From Methyloceanibacter sp. (lineage in GTDB: Bacteria > Pseudomonadota > Alphaproteobacteria > Rhizobiales > Methyloligellaceae): a DNA stretch of 38,597 nucleotides. Position numbers and translations under genes: made by a program. Positions 18,198 through 28,782 of the stretch are shown in pieces. Location: the NCBI GenBank assembly GCA_029287395.1, contig JARFRF010000162.1, positions 1-38,597 on the forward strand, read 5' to 3'. Positions within the stretch are counted from its first letter, which is position 1. Each line of letters starts with the position of its first letter. The notes under the pieces were generated by a model. It had not been told where the DNA came from. It did no database searches and saw only the letters and a list, made by a program, of their open reading frames with translations.

Positions 18198-18901
18198 CTA
18201 GAGCACCATCGCGGCTGGGTCAACGGCCCGGGCCAATGCCAGCACGTCGACGCGGGCTGCGCGCGCTCGTTTCAGTACCCGAGCCCATGCCTCGACGGTT
18301 GCGCCTGTCCCTGTCACGTCGTCCACCAAGACAATGGACTTACCACAAACCTCGTGACGGTGGGTCGACGGCACCTGAAACGCCCCCGCAACATTGCGCT
18401 TTCGCTGAGCCGCCGACAAGCCCACTTGGCTTGCCGTCCGGCGCGTTCGCCAGAGGACAAAGCAGTCGGCCCGTACCTGAATGTCTCACTCAAGCGCGCG
18501 CAAGCAGGGCGGACTGATTGAATCGTCGCGACCACAGCCGAGACCGATACAGCGGAACGGGTACGAGTAGATCTGCATCTGCCAGGATGTCCTTCCCCGC
18601 CCGCGCCAGCCATCGAGAGAATAGGCGCAAGCTGTCCTGCCGATCGCGATATTTTAGACTATGGATGAGGTCCCGCATGGTCCCGGTATAGCGCGCTACA
18701 GCGCGCGCGATCATAGGCATACGGTGCGGCGATTGCGGCCGCCGACAAGTATGGCTCCCCCGTGTCGTAAGGAAGTGGCACGCCAAGACGCGTACAGACG
18801 GGAGCGGAGATGAAATCTATCTCGGCAAAACATGAACCGCAGACCAGGCCATGAGAGTCCGCCGGCGCACGGCAAACGACGCAAACTGGCGGCAACACCA
18901 A
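18198..18901 (-). pseudogene. comF: Frameshifted comF (phosphoribosyltransferase-like competence protein)
   Basis: All parts of a ComF protein are present on the minus strand, but in different frames. The N-terminal zinc finger (CVVCRAPADSHGLVCGSC) reads from 18901, where only TTG is available and a TAA lies five codons upstream. The frame breaks in a CG-repeat near 18707-18716; two missing bases would restore YDRARAVARYTG. The middle part (DLIHSLKYRDRQD, then LVPVPLYRSRLWSRRFNQ) stops at a TGA near 18492. The C-terminal part, with the PRPP-loop motif IVLVDDVTGTGAT, continues in a third frame to the TAG at 18198. At least two to three indels are needed to rejoin it. ComF normally supports uptake of transforming DNA. 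It lies upstream of the carbon-nitrogen hydrolase and diverges from the methyltransferase gene. Confidence 0.8.
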
Positions 18902-19012
18902 ATCCGCCGTTGCTTACAGTATTGTGCGTCAGGGGGAGACGCCCATGATTTCTGTTGCGCCAGTCCACATTGGAGTCACCATAGAATTTCTGATCAACAC
19001 TGAGGAGCCTTG

Positions 19013-19951
19013 ATGAGCGATGCGCCAATAATCTTTGATCGGCGACTTTTGCGCGATCGTAGAACTCGGTTCGTGGCTGAAATCGAAAATCGCGACGTGT
19101 TGATCCGCCATGTTGCCAACGAAATCACGGAACGAGTCTCAATCATGTTGCGGCCGTTTCCGTGGGCGCTCGACCTTGGTGCCTATCACGGCCTTCTCGG
19201 TCGTATGGTCGCCGAGCTGCCGTCCGTCGAGACGGTTGTCTATGCGGAGAGCGTCTTTGCCTACGCAGAGCGTTGCCCGTCGCCGGCCGTTGTCTGCGAC
19301 GAGGATGCGCTGCCGTTCAAGGACGACGCTTTCAACCTCGCTGTATCAGGGCTGGCGCTTCATCGCGTCAACGACCTTCCTGGGAGCCTCGTGCAGATCC
19401 GAAGAGCGTTGGCGCCCGACGGATTGTTCATGGCGGCCGCGCTTGGGTCCGGTGCATTGGCAGAGTTGCGGGAGTGTTTGCTGGAAGCCGAATCTGAGAC
19501 CGAAGGTGGCGCTTCGCCGCGCATCGCTCCATTTGCGGACGTTCGGACCTATGGGTCGCTTTTGCAGCGGGCCGGCTTCGCGCTGCCTGTGACGGACTGC
19601 GAAGACATCGAACTTGTCTACCCCTCGCCAAGGGCCCTAATGCGAGAGATCCGGGCGCTTGGTGGTGGCAACGTCCTCCTAGCCCGAAGCAAGGCGCCTT
19701 TGTCGCGGCGCACGCTTGCCCGAGCCGAAGAACTCTATCGCGTCCGCTATGGCACCGCGGACGGCAAGGTGACCGCAACCTTTCAGTTTGTCTTCATGAG
19801 TGGCTGGAGCCCGGACCCGAGCCAGCAGCAACCGCTAAAGCCTGGATCGGCGCGCAGTCGCCTCGCCGATGCGCTCAACACGACGGAGCAGCCGAGCGGC
19901 GCCAAGGCCTCATTCCCAAAATCGCCGTCCGGCGACCTGGACGATGCCTAG
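19013..19951 (+). CDS. SAM-dependent methyltransferase-fold protein, NDUFAF5-like
   Basis: A 312-residue class I methyltransferase-fold protein. It starts IIFDRRLLRDRRTRF and has the degenerate SAM motif ALDLGAYHGLLGRM, then DEDALPFKDDAFNLAVSGLALH, RVNDLPGSLVQIRRALAPDG, and ETEGGASPRIAPF. This succession closely follows human NDUFAF5, the complex I assembly factor that hydroxylates an arginine of NDUFS7. A bacterial equivalent acting on NuoB is a reasonable inference; automatic tools often label such proteins BioC-like. The ATG at 19013 has GAGGAG five bases upstream and is preferred to the TTG directly before it. The last 50 residues are a low-complexity tail. It is divergent from comF and its 3' end overlaps the 3' end of mutT by four bases. 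Confidence 0.88.
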   Translation: MSDAPIIFDRRLLRDRRTRFVAEIENRDVLIRHVANEITERVSIMLRPFPWALDLGAYHGLLGRMVAELPSVETVVYAESVFAYAERCPSPAVVCDEDALPFKDDAFNLAVSGLALHRVNDLPGSLVQIRRALAPDGLFMAAALGSGALAELRECLLEAESETEGGASPRIAPFADVRTYGSLLQRAGFALPVTDCEDIELVYPSPRALMREIRALGGGNVLLARSKAPLSRRTLARAEELYRVRYGTADGKVTATFQFVFMSGWSPDPSQQQPLKPGSARSRLADALNTTEQPSGAKASFPKSPSGDLDDA

Positions 19952-20394
19952 ATGCGGTCTTGGTTCTCTCCCACAGACTCTATCAGCGTAGGCAGAAGGC
20001 ACTTTAGCGGCTCATCGGCGGGCGGCATCGCGTAGTCGCTCAGCGCCGCCGGGCTGACCCAAGCCAAAGCCTGGCCCTCTTTTGCGCGAGCTTCGTTGCG
20101 CCAGCGCCAACAGGCGAATACGGGCATCAACAAGTTGAAGTCGGGATACGAAAAGCTTGAGAACGTTAGGGGCTTAAGGTCGGCGCTCGCGATCGACACA
20201 CCGAGCTCCTCTTCGAGCTCACGAACAAGTGCATGTTCAGGAGTCTCGCCATCCTCAAGCTTGCCGCCAGGGAGCTCCCATAGCCCCGCCAGGGTCTTTC
20301 CTTCTGGCCGCTGAGAAATAAGCACGCGACCTTGTGCATCGATAAGGGCGCAGGCAGCAACGAGCACCAGCGGTTTTGAGCCCGCCGGCGCCAT
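19948..20394 (-). CDS. mutT: Nudix (deoxy)nucleoside triphosphate pyrophosphohydrolase MutT
   Basis: It is predicted to hydrolyse oxidised nucleotides such as 8-oxo-dGTP to monophosphates, preventing A-to-C errors. The 148-residue protein has the complete Nudix box, GKLEDGETPEHALVRELEEE followed by LGV, near residues 38-60, after the typical LISQRPEGKTLAGLWELPG. I place the start at the ATG at 20394, which shares one base with the argJ stop (TAATG); the frame is open 19 codons further but that part lies inside argJ. It is the last gene of the isomerase-argJ-mutT operon. Confidence 0.93.
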   Translation of the reverse strand: MAPAGSKPLVLVAACALIDAQGRVLISQRPEGKTLAGLWELPGGKLEDGETPEHALVRELEEELGVSIASADLKPLTFSSFSYPDFNLLMPVFACWRWRNEARAKEGQALAWVSPAALSDYAMPPADEPLKCLLPTLIESVGENQDRI

Positions 20395-21632
20395 TACGAG
20401 CGGTAGTCGGCGTTGATGGCGATGTAATCCTTTGTCAGATCGCAGGTCCACATCGTGTCCCTGCCCTCGCCGACACCCACATCGACGGTGATCTCGACTT
20501 CGGCGCGTTTCATATACGCCGCGGCGTCAGCTTCAACGTACCCAGGCGCAACCTCGCCGTCTTTCGCTACTTCGATATCACCGAACCAAATAGCCAAACG
20601 GTCGCGGTCCGCGGCCTCACCGGCCTTGCCGACTGCCATTACAATCCGCCCCCAGTTTGGATCCTCGCCAGCCAACGCCGTCTTCACCAAAGGAGAATTA
20701 CAAATCGCCTTGGCTATTGCGCGCGCCGCGATCTTGGACTCCGCTCCCTTAACAGTCACGGTTGCAAACTTCGTGAGCCCTTCACCATCCTTGACGATCT
20801 GCTGCGCGAGATCTCGCATTAGGTCGAACAAGGTCTCGCGAAACTCGGCAAGCCGCGGATCGTCGCCGCTCGCAAGGCGCGGGCATGAGCGCTGCGCCGC
20901 TGTACCTGTCGCGAAGAGAAGGACCGTATCGCTCGTCGACGTATCACTATCGATTGTGATGGCGTTGAAGCTGTCTTCAACACATGACGACAAAATGGAC
21001 TGAAGCGCTGCGGGCTCAATAGGCGCATCCGTGAACAGGAAAGACAGCATCGTCGCCATGTTGGGGGCAATCATGCCAGCACCCTTGGCAATGCCGTTGA
21101 GCGTGACGGGCACGCCTTCAATCTCGCAACTGCGCGTAGCGAGCTTCGGAAACGTGTCCGTCGTCATGATGGCCTTGGCCGCCTCTTCGTAGCCATCGCC
21201 GCGCACCTCGTCGGCCAGGTCCGCCAGAAAACCGATGAACTTGGATGGATCCAGCGGTTCGCCAATGACGCCCGTCGAAGCGACGTACACATCTGCATCG
21301 AGACAGTCCGCGATGCGCGCTGCCGCCCTTACGGTTTCGGCAACCGCGTCACGTCCGCGCATGCCTGTGAACGCGTTCGCGTTCCCCGAATTGACTACAA
21401 GCGCCCGAGCCACGCCGTGCCGCACATGCGCTCGACACCACTCAACCGCGGCGGATGCCGTTTTGGATCGCGTGAAAACGCCCGCTACTGCAGTCGACGG
21501 CTCGAATAGCGCCAGCAGCAAGTCCGTCCGCCCGGCATAGCGAATGCCAGCCTCGCACGCCGCAAGGCGAACTCCCTCGATAGGCGGCAAGCTCGGCAAT
21601 TGAGCTGGCGCGAACGGTGAGACGGTGTCCAT
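20394..21632 (-). CDS. argJ: Bifunctional glutamate N-acetyltransferase / ornithine acetyltransferase ArgJ
   Basis: ArgJ moves the acetyl group from N-acetylornithine to glutamate in the cyclic arginine pathway; bifunctional forms also acetylate glutamate from acetyl-CoA. The 412-residue precursor cleaves itself at the motif KGAGMIAPNMATMLS; Thr194 becomes the nucleophile at the start of the beta chain. The N-terminal oxyanion region STGVIGEPL (119-127) is present. The ATG at 21632 lies 18 bases after the isomerase stop codon, and the TAA overlaps the mutT ATG by one base. It cannot be told from sequence whether it is mono- or bifunctional. Confidence 0.96.
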   Translation of the reverse strand: MDTVSPFAPAQLPSLPPIEGVRLAACEAGIRYAGRTDLLLALFEPSTAVAGVFTRSKTASAAVEWCRAHVRHGVARALVVNSGNANAFTGMRGRDAVAETVRAAARIADCLDADVYVASTGVIGEPLDPSKFIGFLADLADEVRGDGYEEAAKAIMTTDTFPKLATRSCEIEGVPVTLNGIAKGAGMIAPNMATMLSFLFTDAPIEPAALQSILSSCVEDSFNAITIDSDTSTSDTVLLFATGTAAQRSCPRLASGDDPRLAEFRETLFDLMRDLAQQIVKDGEGLTKFATVTVKGAESKIAARAIAKAICNSPLVKTALAGEDPNWGRIVMAVGKAGEAADRDRLAIWFGDIEVAKDGEVAPGYVEADAAAYMKRAEVEITVDVGVGEGRDTMWTCDLTKDYIAINADYRS

Positions 21633-21650
21633 GGCCGGGTTGCCGAGGAT

Positions 21651-22523
21651 CTAGTTTTCCGCTCCGTCGTCCACTTCCGGCAACGGCGGAGTCTCGCCGC
21701 GCATGACCGCATCGTCCATCGACCGTTTCAACTCCGGGTCGAGGATCTCGATTTCTGCATTGGAACGAAGATCGTTGATGACGGATTGCGCTTTTCGGAC
21801 AACCAGCTGGCCAATTATCGGGTCTTTGACGTCGTCAAAGGTCGGCAGTTCCTGGTCGCGCTTTTCCTGGACCTCAATCACATGCCAGCCAAAGCTCGTC
21901 TTAACGGGATCCGAGATCTGGCCCACATCGAGCGCGAAGGCTGCATCCTCAAACGGCTTCAGCATCTGGCCGCGCGTAAAGAAGCCGAGATTGCCGCCCT
22001 CCGCGTTCTTGTCCTTGGACTTCTCCGTGGCGAGCTTGGCAAAATCCGCGCCCCCATCGAGCTCTGCCTTGATGTCTTTGGCCTCGTCTTCCGTTTCGAC
22101 CAGAATGTGCCGAGCTTTGATCTCCTGCTCCGGCTTCACCTTCGCAATATTCTCTTCGAAGACCTTCTCGGCGTCTGCTTCATCAACTCCGCCTGTCACG
22201 TTCTTGTCGAAATATGCGTCGCGTAACGCACGCCGCCGGTGGTAAGCCGCCCGCTGCTCGAAGGTCTCGGCCTCGTCCAGCTTTTCCTGCTCGCCCGCGC
22301 CGGCCATCAGCTCGTTCTCAATCATGAACTGCAAAAGAATCCGTTTGCGATCTTCCGGGCGGACGCTCCCAAGACGTGGACCGACCTCGGAAGCTGCAAA
22401 GTCTAGATCGGATTGCTTGATGTCCACGCCGTTCACGCGCGCAACGACGGAGTCGGCGGCGAGCACAGGCGGCACAATGAACATCGACGCTGCGAGAAGC
22501 AGCAGAGCTAAGCAAAGTTTCAC
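21651..22523 (-). CDS. Periplasmic peptidyl-prolyl isomerase, parvulin type
   Basis: An exported foldase related to PpiC/SurA. With the GTG start at 22523 (GAGGA nine bases upstream) the protein has 290 residues and a signal peptide (KLCLALLLLAASMFIVPP, cleaved near VLAADS). A TTG 35 codons upstream would place a Pro-rich segment before the signal peptide, so I reject it. A SurA-like N-terminal domain (about 25-125) is followed by a single parvulin domain (about 130-225: IKARHILVETEDEAKD, then NLGFFTRGQMLKPFEDAAFA, then FGWHVIEVQEKRDQ). It leads the operon with argJ and mutT and diverges from arsR. Confidence 0.92.
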   Translation of the reverse strand: MKLCLALLLLAASMFIVPPVLAADSVVARVNGVDIKQSDLDFAASEVGPRLGSVRPEDRKRILLQFMIENELMAGAGEQEKLDEAETFEQRAAYHRRRALRDAYFDKNVTGGVDEADAEKVFEENIAKVKPEQEIKARHILVETEDEAKDIKAELDGGADFAKLATEKSKDKNAEGGNLGFFTRGQMLKPFEDAAFALDVGQISDPVKTSFGWHVIEVQEKRDQELPTFDDVKDPIIGQLVVRKAQSVINDLRSNAEIEILDPELKRSMDDAVMRGETPPLPEVDDGAEN

Positions 22524-22638
22524 TGGATTTTTCCTCGTCTTCGGCTCCGGCCAACCAACCCCAGAGGGCGGAGCGGGTTTGGGTGCTTCCCCGACGGCTT
22601 TCTTAGCGTCGGGGTGACTACTTGCCAAGCCGCAGGAA

Positions 22639-22665
22639 TTGACAGAATTTTGTTTGTTCTATAAT
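22639..22665 (+). promoter_or_regulatory. Consensus sigma-70-type promoter of arsR
   Basis: TTGACA at 22639-22644 and TATAAT at 22660-22665 are exact consensus hexamers with a short 15-bp spacer. Transcription would begin about seven bases after the -10 element, within a few bases of the arsR ATG at 22675, giving a leaderless or nearly leaderless message. Confidence 0.7.
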
Positions 22666-22676
22666 TCCAGAATTAT
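22661..22676 (+). promoter_or_regulatory. Likely ArsR operator overlapping the -10 box and the start codon
   Basis: A perfect 7-bp inverted repeat with a 2-base spacer (ATAATTC CA GAATTAT) covers most of the -10 hexamer and the first two bases of the ATG. ArsR-family repressors bind AT-rich dyads over their own promoters, so autoregulation is a natural reading. Binding itself is not shown. Confidence 0.55.
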
Positions 22677-23016
22677 GGATATTAATGAGGCTGTCGACGC
22701 GCTAGGGGGGCTGGCCCAACAGAGTCGTCTTAGGGTTTTCCGGTTGCTAATTCAGGCAGGCATCAATGGAATGGCGGCAGGTGACATTGCGAGGGCGATC
22801 GGCATTCCCAAAAACACAATGTCATCTCATCTCGCTATCCTCGCGCGCGCCAATCTTATCCAGGCCCGAAAAGAAGGCCGGTCCATGATCTACGCCGTGA
22901 ACTTGGAGGGAACGCGATCTCTGCTGTCTTTTCTAGTGGAAGACTGTTGTCAGGGTGACCCCTCGATTTGCGGCCCGTTGATCGAAACGACCCTTGCGAC
23001 GTGTTGTTCGGAGTGA
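22675..23016 (+). CDS. arsR: ArsR family metalloid-responsive repressor
   Basis: A 113-residue winged-helix repressor. The HTH spans about 33-60 (AAGDIARAIGIPKNTMSSHL, then AILARANLIQARKEGR). It lacks the ELCVCDL As(III) site in the DNA-recognition region of classical ArsR. Instead it has C-terminal cysteines at 91, 92, 99, 110 and 111 (EDCCQGDPSICGP and TCCSE), similar in layout to the C-terminal As(III) site of Acidithiobacillus-type ArsR. The ATG at 22675 fits the family start (MDINEAVDALGGLAQQ). A TTG 12 codons up coincides with the -35 box and would lie upstream of the transcription start. There is no ribosome-binding site. arsC follows 16 bases after the stop. Confidence 0.92.
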   Translation: MDINEAVDALGGLAQQSRLRVFRLLIQAGINGMAAGDIARAIGIPKNTMSSHLAILARANLIQARKEGRSMIYAVNLEGTRSLLSFLVEDCCQGDPSICGPLIETTLATCCSE

Positions 23017-23032
23017 ACGGAGGAAACGGGAC

Positions 23033-23566
23033 ATGACAAGCGCCGACGCTAACCGCCCCCTGAACGTACTTTTCCTGTGCACAGGGAATTCAGCCCGTTC
23101 AATCATCGCCGAGTGCATCATGAACCGCGAAGGAAAGAGCAAATTCAGTGCTTACAGCGCGGGCAGCATGCCGACGGGGAAAGTGAACCCTTACGCCCTT
23201 AACCTGCTTCACAAGCTCAATCACGTGACGACGGACCTTTGGTCGAAGTCCTGGGAGGAGTTCAGCGGACCCGATGCGCCGAAGCTCGATTTCGTCTTTA
23301 CCGTTTGCGACAATGCAGCAAATGAAGTGTGCCCGATCTGGCCTGGCCAGCCTATGTCCGCCCATTGGGGCGTGCCGGACCCAGCTGCGGCCGGGGGGAC
23401 TGACGCAGAGAAAGCATTTGCGTTCGATGAGACTTATCGGATGCTGTTTCAGCGTATTTCGATCTTCGTGAACCTGCCATTCGACAGCATCAGCAAACTC
23501 TCCTTGCAGGAACACCTCGATCGGATCGGCAAGCACGGCGCTGCCGCGTCGAAGGAGCCCGCCTAG
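23033..23566 (+). CDS. arsC: Arsenate reductase ArsC, low-molecular-weight phosphatase fold
   Basis: It is predicted to reduce arsenate to arsenite. The 177-residue protein has the phosphatase P-loop C16-T-G-N-S-A-R22 and two further cysteines, C92 and C100, in VCDNAANEVCPIWPG, followed by HWGVPDPA. The three-cysteine relay is typical of the thioredoxin- or glutaredoxin-linked ArsC class rather than the glutathione class of E. coli plasmid R773. The ATG at 23033 has GGAGG nine bases upstream; the frame is open further up but overlaps arsR. No arsenite efflux gene (arsB or acr3) follows; secA is next. Confidence 0.93.
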   Translation: MTSADANRPLNVLFLCTGNSARSIIAECIMNREGKSKFSAYSAGSMPTGKVNPYALNLLHKLNHVTTDLWSKSWEEFSGPDAPKLDFVFTVCDNAANEVCPIWPGQPMSAHWGVPDPAAAGGTDAEKAFAFDETYRMLFQRISIFVNLPFDSISKLSLQEHLDRIGKHGAAASKEPA

Positions 23567-23772
23567 CTCGGCCCTTGGCCCCCTCACCTCGCGTTGACAA
23601 GGCTTGGGCCGCAACTTATGTGTCGGACGTTGACTTCCGGCATGTTTTGCCTTTCTCCGCAAGGACCGGCGACTAGAGGCCGGAGGTCTTGCACCTCATC
23701 CGCCAAGGACCTCCAGGGCTTGAAATAAGCCCCGTGCGGCCCGGCTCACGCCATCGAGAGGCTAACGGTTCG

Positions 23773-26538
<2,766 letters not shown>

Positions 26539-26595
26539 AGAACCTTGCGCCGTTGCTTTAAGCGGGCGATCGGCTTCCGGATGGGCCGCTGAGAG

Positions 26596-27441
26596 CTAAA
26601 GCGGCGTTCGACCCGCGACTTCCTTGGGGCAACGCTCCTCGACGGCACTGTCTACCGTAGAAGCTTCGCCCGGCTCGAAGACGTAACGCCCTTCGCAGAC
26701 ACTTACCTTGGGTGGTACGCCCTCTTGAGCAAAGAGATCGTGGCCCGTTTTCAGATTGTCCCAAAAGGGCGCCCACTTATCGCCTGAGCGAAGCCGCATG
26801 TTCCGCTCGGTCATACGAAATGGAAAAGCATGAACGGGAATGCGAGCTTGACCATTGTCGAGCGCGCCTGCGACGAACGCCCAGATTTCGTCCACCACGC
26901 GGTCGGTAACCGCATAGCAACCGATCGATGCACAGCCGCCATGCACCATGAGAAACGAACCTGTACGATCCTTGCTACGGTCGTACACGTTCGGAAAGCC
27001 CAGATTGAACGAAAGATGTTCGATGCTGTTGGGATTTAGCGCATCCTTCGCGACCGTGTAGAAACCCTCCGGCGCCTGCCGATCGCCCTCCTTCAGCTTT
27101 GGTCCAAGACGGCCCGACCACATGCATATCGGGTAGGTGGCAAAGCGTTCGAAGCGCGCGCCCTTTTGCACCCATAGTTCGATCTCAGACTCGAGCTTGT
27201 AGATACGAATATGCACGGGCATGCCGGGCTCAACGCCTGCCTCTTCCATTCGGGCGGCGAACCGCGTCAGGTCGGGCGTTCCAGGGATGGGCCGGCCGGC
27301 ACGGAAATGTCCTCGATACTCCTTGCGATCCCAGTTGATCGTTATGCGATCGACGAGCTGCCGCCCCTCGGTGGTGAACAGGTAGTACGTTCCACCGACA
27401 AGCGCAGCAAGAAGGATCGAACCGAAAAGGAAGCGAAACAC
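26596..27441 (-). CDS. YafK-type L,D-transpeptidase family protein, membrane anchored (first paralogue)
   Basis: A 281-residue protein with an N-terminal signal anchor (about residues 3-22, FRFLFGSILLAALVGGTYYLF) and a periplasmic catalytic domain. The active-site region reads MVHGGCASIGCYAVTD, matching the histidine and cysteine motif of the YafK branch. In E. coli the YafK protein (DpaA/LdtF) has been linked to cleavage or control of murein attachment, so hydrolase and transferase roles are both possible. The start is GTG with AGAGGG eight bases upstream. It is convergent with secA and about 125 bases downstream of a paralogue. Confidence 0.9.
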   Translation of the reverse strand: MFRFLFGSILLAALVGGTYYLFTTEGRQLVDRITINWDRKEYRGHFRAGRPIPGTPDLTRFAARMEEAGVEPGMPVHIRIYKLESEIELWVQKGARFERFATYPICMWSGRLGPKLKEGDRQAPEGFYTVAKDALNPNSIEHLSFNLGFPNVYDRSKDRTGSFLMVHGGCASIGCYAVTDRVVDEIWAFVAGALDNGQARIPVHAFPFRMTERNMRLRSGDKWAPFWDNLKTGHDLFAQEGVPPKVSVCEGRYVFEPGEASTVDSAVEERCPKEVAGRTPL

Positions 27442-27565
27442 CGTCAGCCCTCTCGCAGGGGATCAAGCCGCCAACCAAAAGCGACGAGCGCCAGCTAGAT
27501 CGAAAAAAACGGCCACAGCATGGTCATTGGTCGGAGCAAAGTCTCCGAGCTTGCAACCGTCACAT

Positions 27566-28555
27566 CTACCGCTGATACGATCCCGTCCGGGCGATCTTTT
27601 CCTTATCATCAGCCCCAGACCCAGCTGGCGCATTAAGATCGGGCGTTGCCGGTCCCAGCGTCATCACCCTGTAGACTTGCGAGCTTCCACCGGCGCGCAG
27701 ATTGATGTCGCTTCCAAGTGGCTTCGCGAGTGTCGCCTGTACCGTTTTGGGCCGTTCCCGCTTGGGTTTGAAGGCAATGGCTGGCAACTTCTCATATCGC
27801 GGACATGCTCTCCTCGGGTCCGGATACTTCCCGCCGGGGAACGCTGCATTGAACACATAGCGCTTCCCGCACACGGCGACTTTAGGCTCAAGCCGCGTCA
27901 GCTCGAAATAGTCGAAGCCTTCTTTCAAGTTGATCCAGAAATCGAACCACTCGCTACTTGTTTGCTCGGCAAGGTTGGCATTCGTCATGCGAAACGGAAA
28001 GGCGTGGACTTGGAACTTCTCCTGTCCGCCTGCAAAGGCTTCGAGAACGAGGGCGTAGATCTCTTCCATAACGGCGTCCGTCATGGCGTAGCAGCCCCGC
28101 GACTTGCACTCTCCGTGCACCATGAGATTGGCGCCGGTCCGTTTTAGCGACCTGTCGAATGCGTTGGGGTAGCCGATATTGAATGCCAGATGATAGCGGC
28201 TCTTTGGGTTAAGCCGACTCTTGTCGACAACATAGAAACCCTCCGGGGCCTGCAGGTCTCCCTGCTTCTCTTTTGGCCCAAGCTCCCCCGAGAACTTGCA
28301 GATTGGGTAGGTCTTAAGGTGGTAGTAGTGACCGTCATCCTTCTGCTTCCAGACCTCAAGTTCGGCCTCAGACTTGAAGACTCGGATGAGGATCGGCTGA
28401 GAGGGGGTCATGCCTTTGTCAGCTAACAGGGCGCGCGTCGTCCCCGATAGCGGCCGCATATGTGGTGGGTAATAATCTGTGCAGCCGGAAAGAACCGCCG
28501 CTGAAACGGCCGCACAGGCCCAGAGCGTGGCCTTGAAGACGCAATCACGACGCAT
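27566..28555 (-). CDS. YafK-type L,D-transpeptidase family lipoprotein (second paralogue)
   Basis: A 329-residue relative of the neighbouring gene. The ATG at 28555 has GGAGGG eight bases upstream and opens a lipoprotein signal (FKATLWACAAVSAAVLSGC), so Cys25 would be lipidated; the open frame extends 30 codons higher without support. The domain runs from PILIRVFKSEAELEVW through LQAPEGFYVVDKSRLNPKSR to the active-site motif MVHGECKSRGCYAMTD. A basic C-terminal extension of about 100 residues (FKPKRERPKT and onward) is absent from the first paralogue. The two genes face the same way and probably arose by duplication. Confidence 0.9.
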   Translation of the reverse strand: MRRDCVFKATLWACAAVSAAVLSGCTDYYPPHMRPLSGTTRALLADKGMTPSQPILIRVFKSEAELEVWKQKDDGHYYHLKTYPICKFSGELGPKEKQGDLQAPEGFYVVDKSRLNPKSRYHLAFNIGYPNAFDRSLKRTGANLMVHGECKSRGCYAMTDAVMEEIYALVLEAFAGGQEKFQVHAFPFRMTNANLAEQTSSEWFDFWINLKEGFDYFELTRLEPKVAVCGKRYVFNAAFPGGKYPDPRRACPRYEKLPAIAFKPKRERPKTVQATLAKPLGSDINLRAGGSSQVYRVMTLGPATPDLNAPAGSGADDKEKIARTGSYQR

Positions 28556-28782
28556 TCGGCGAACCCTCCTGCACCCCCCTGGCGAGCTCAATTCGCAACG
28601 AAAAGCGAGGAGCTCTCCAGCGCCAAGTCCGGCTGTCCCCTCCACCCGAACAAATTGACACTACAAGATATTCGAACAGCAGTTGGACAAAAAAGAGTCT
28701 TTGCGGCGATGATCAACATGCGTCGGACCCTTGCCTGGCATGTCAATTCCCCTAGGCGCGAGGTGCCTTCCGCTGGTTTCCG

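Noticed and set aside
26585-26605. Intrinsic terminator between secA and the convergent YafK gene
   Set aside because: There is a 6-bp stem with a 9-base loop, but no T-tract on either side, and it overlaps the stop codon of the YafK gene.
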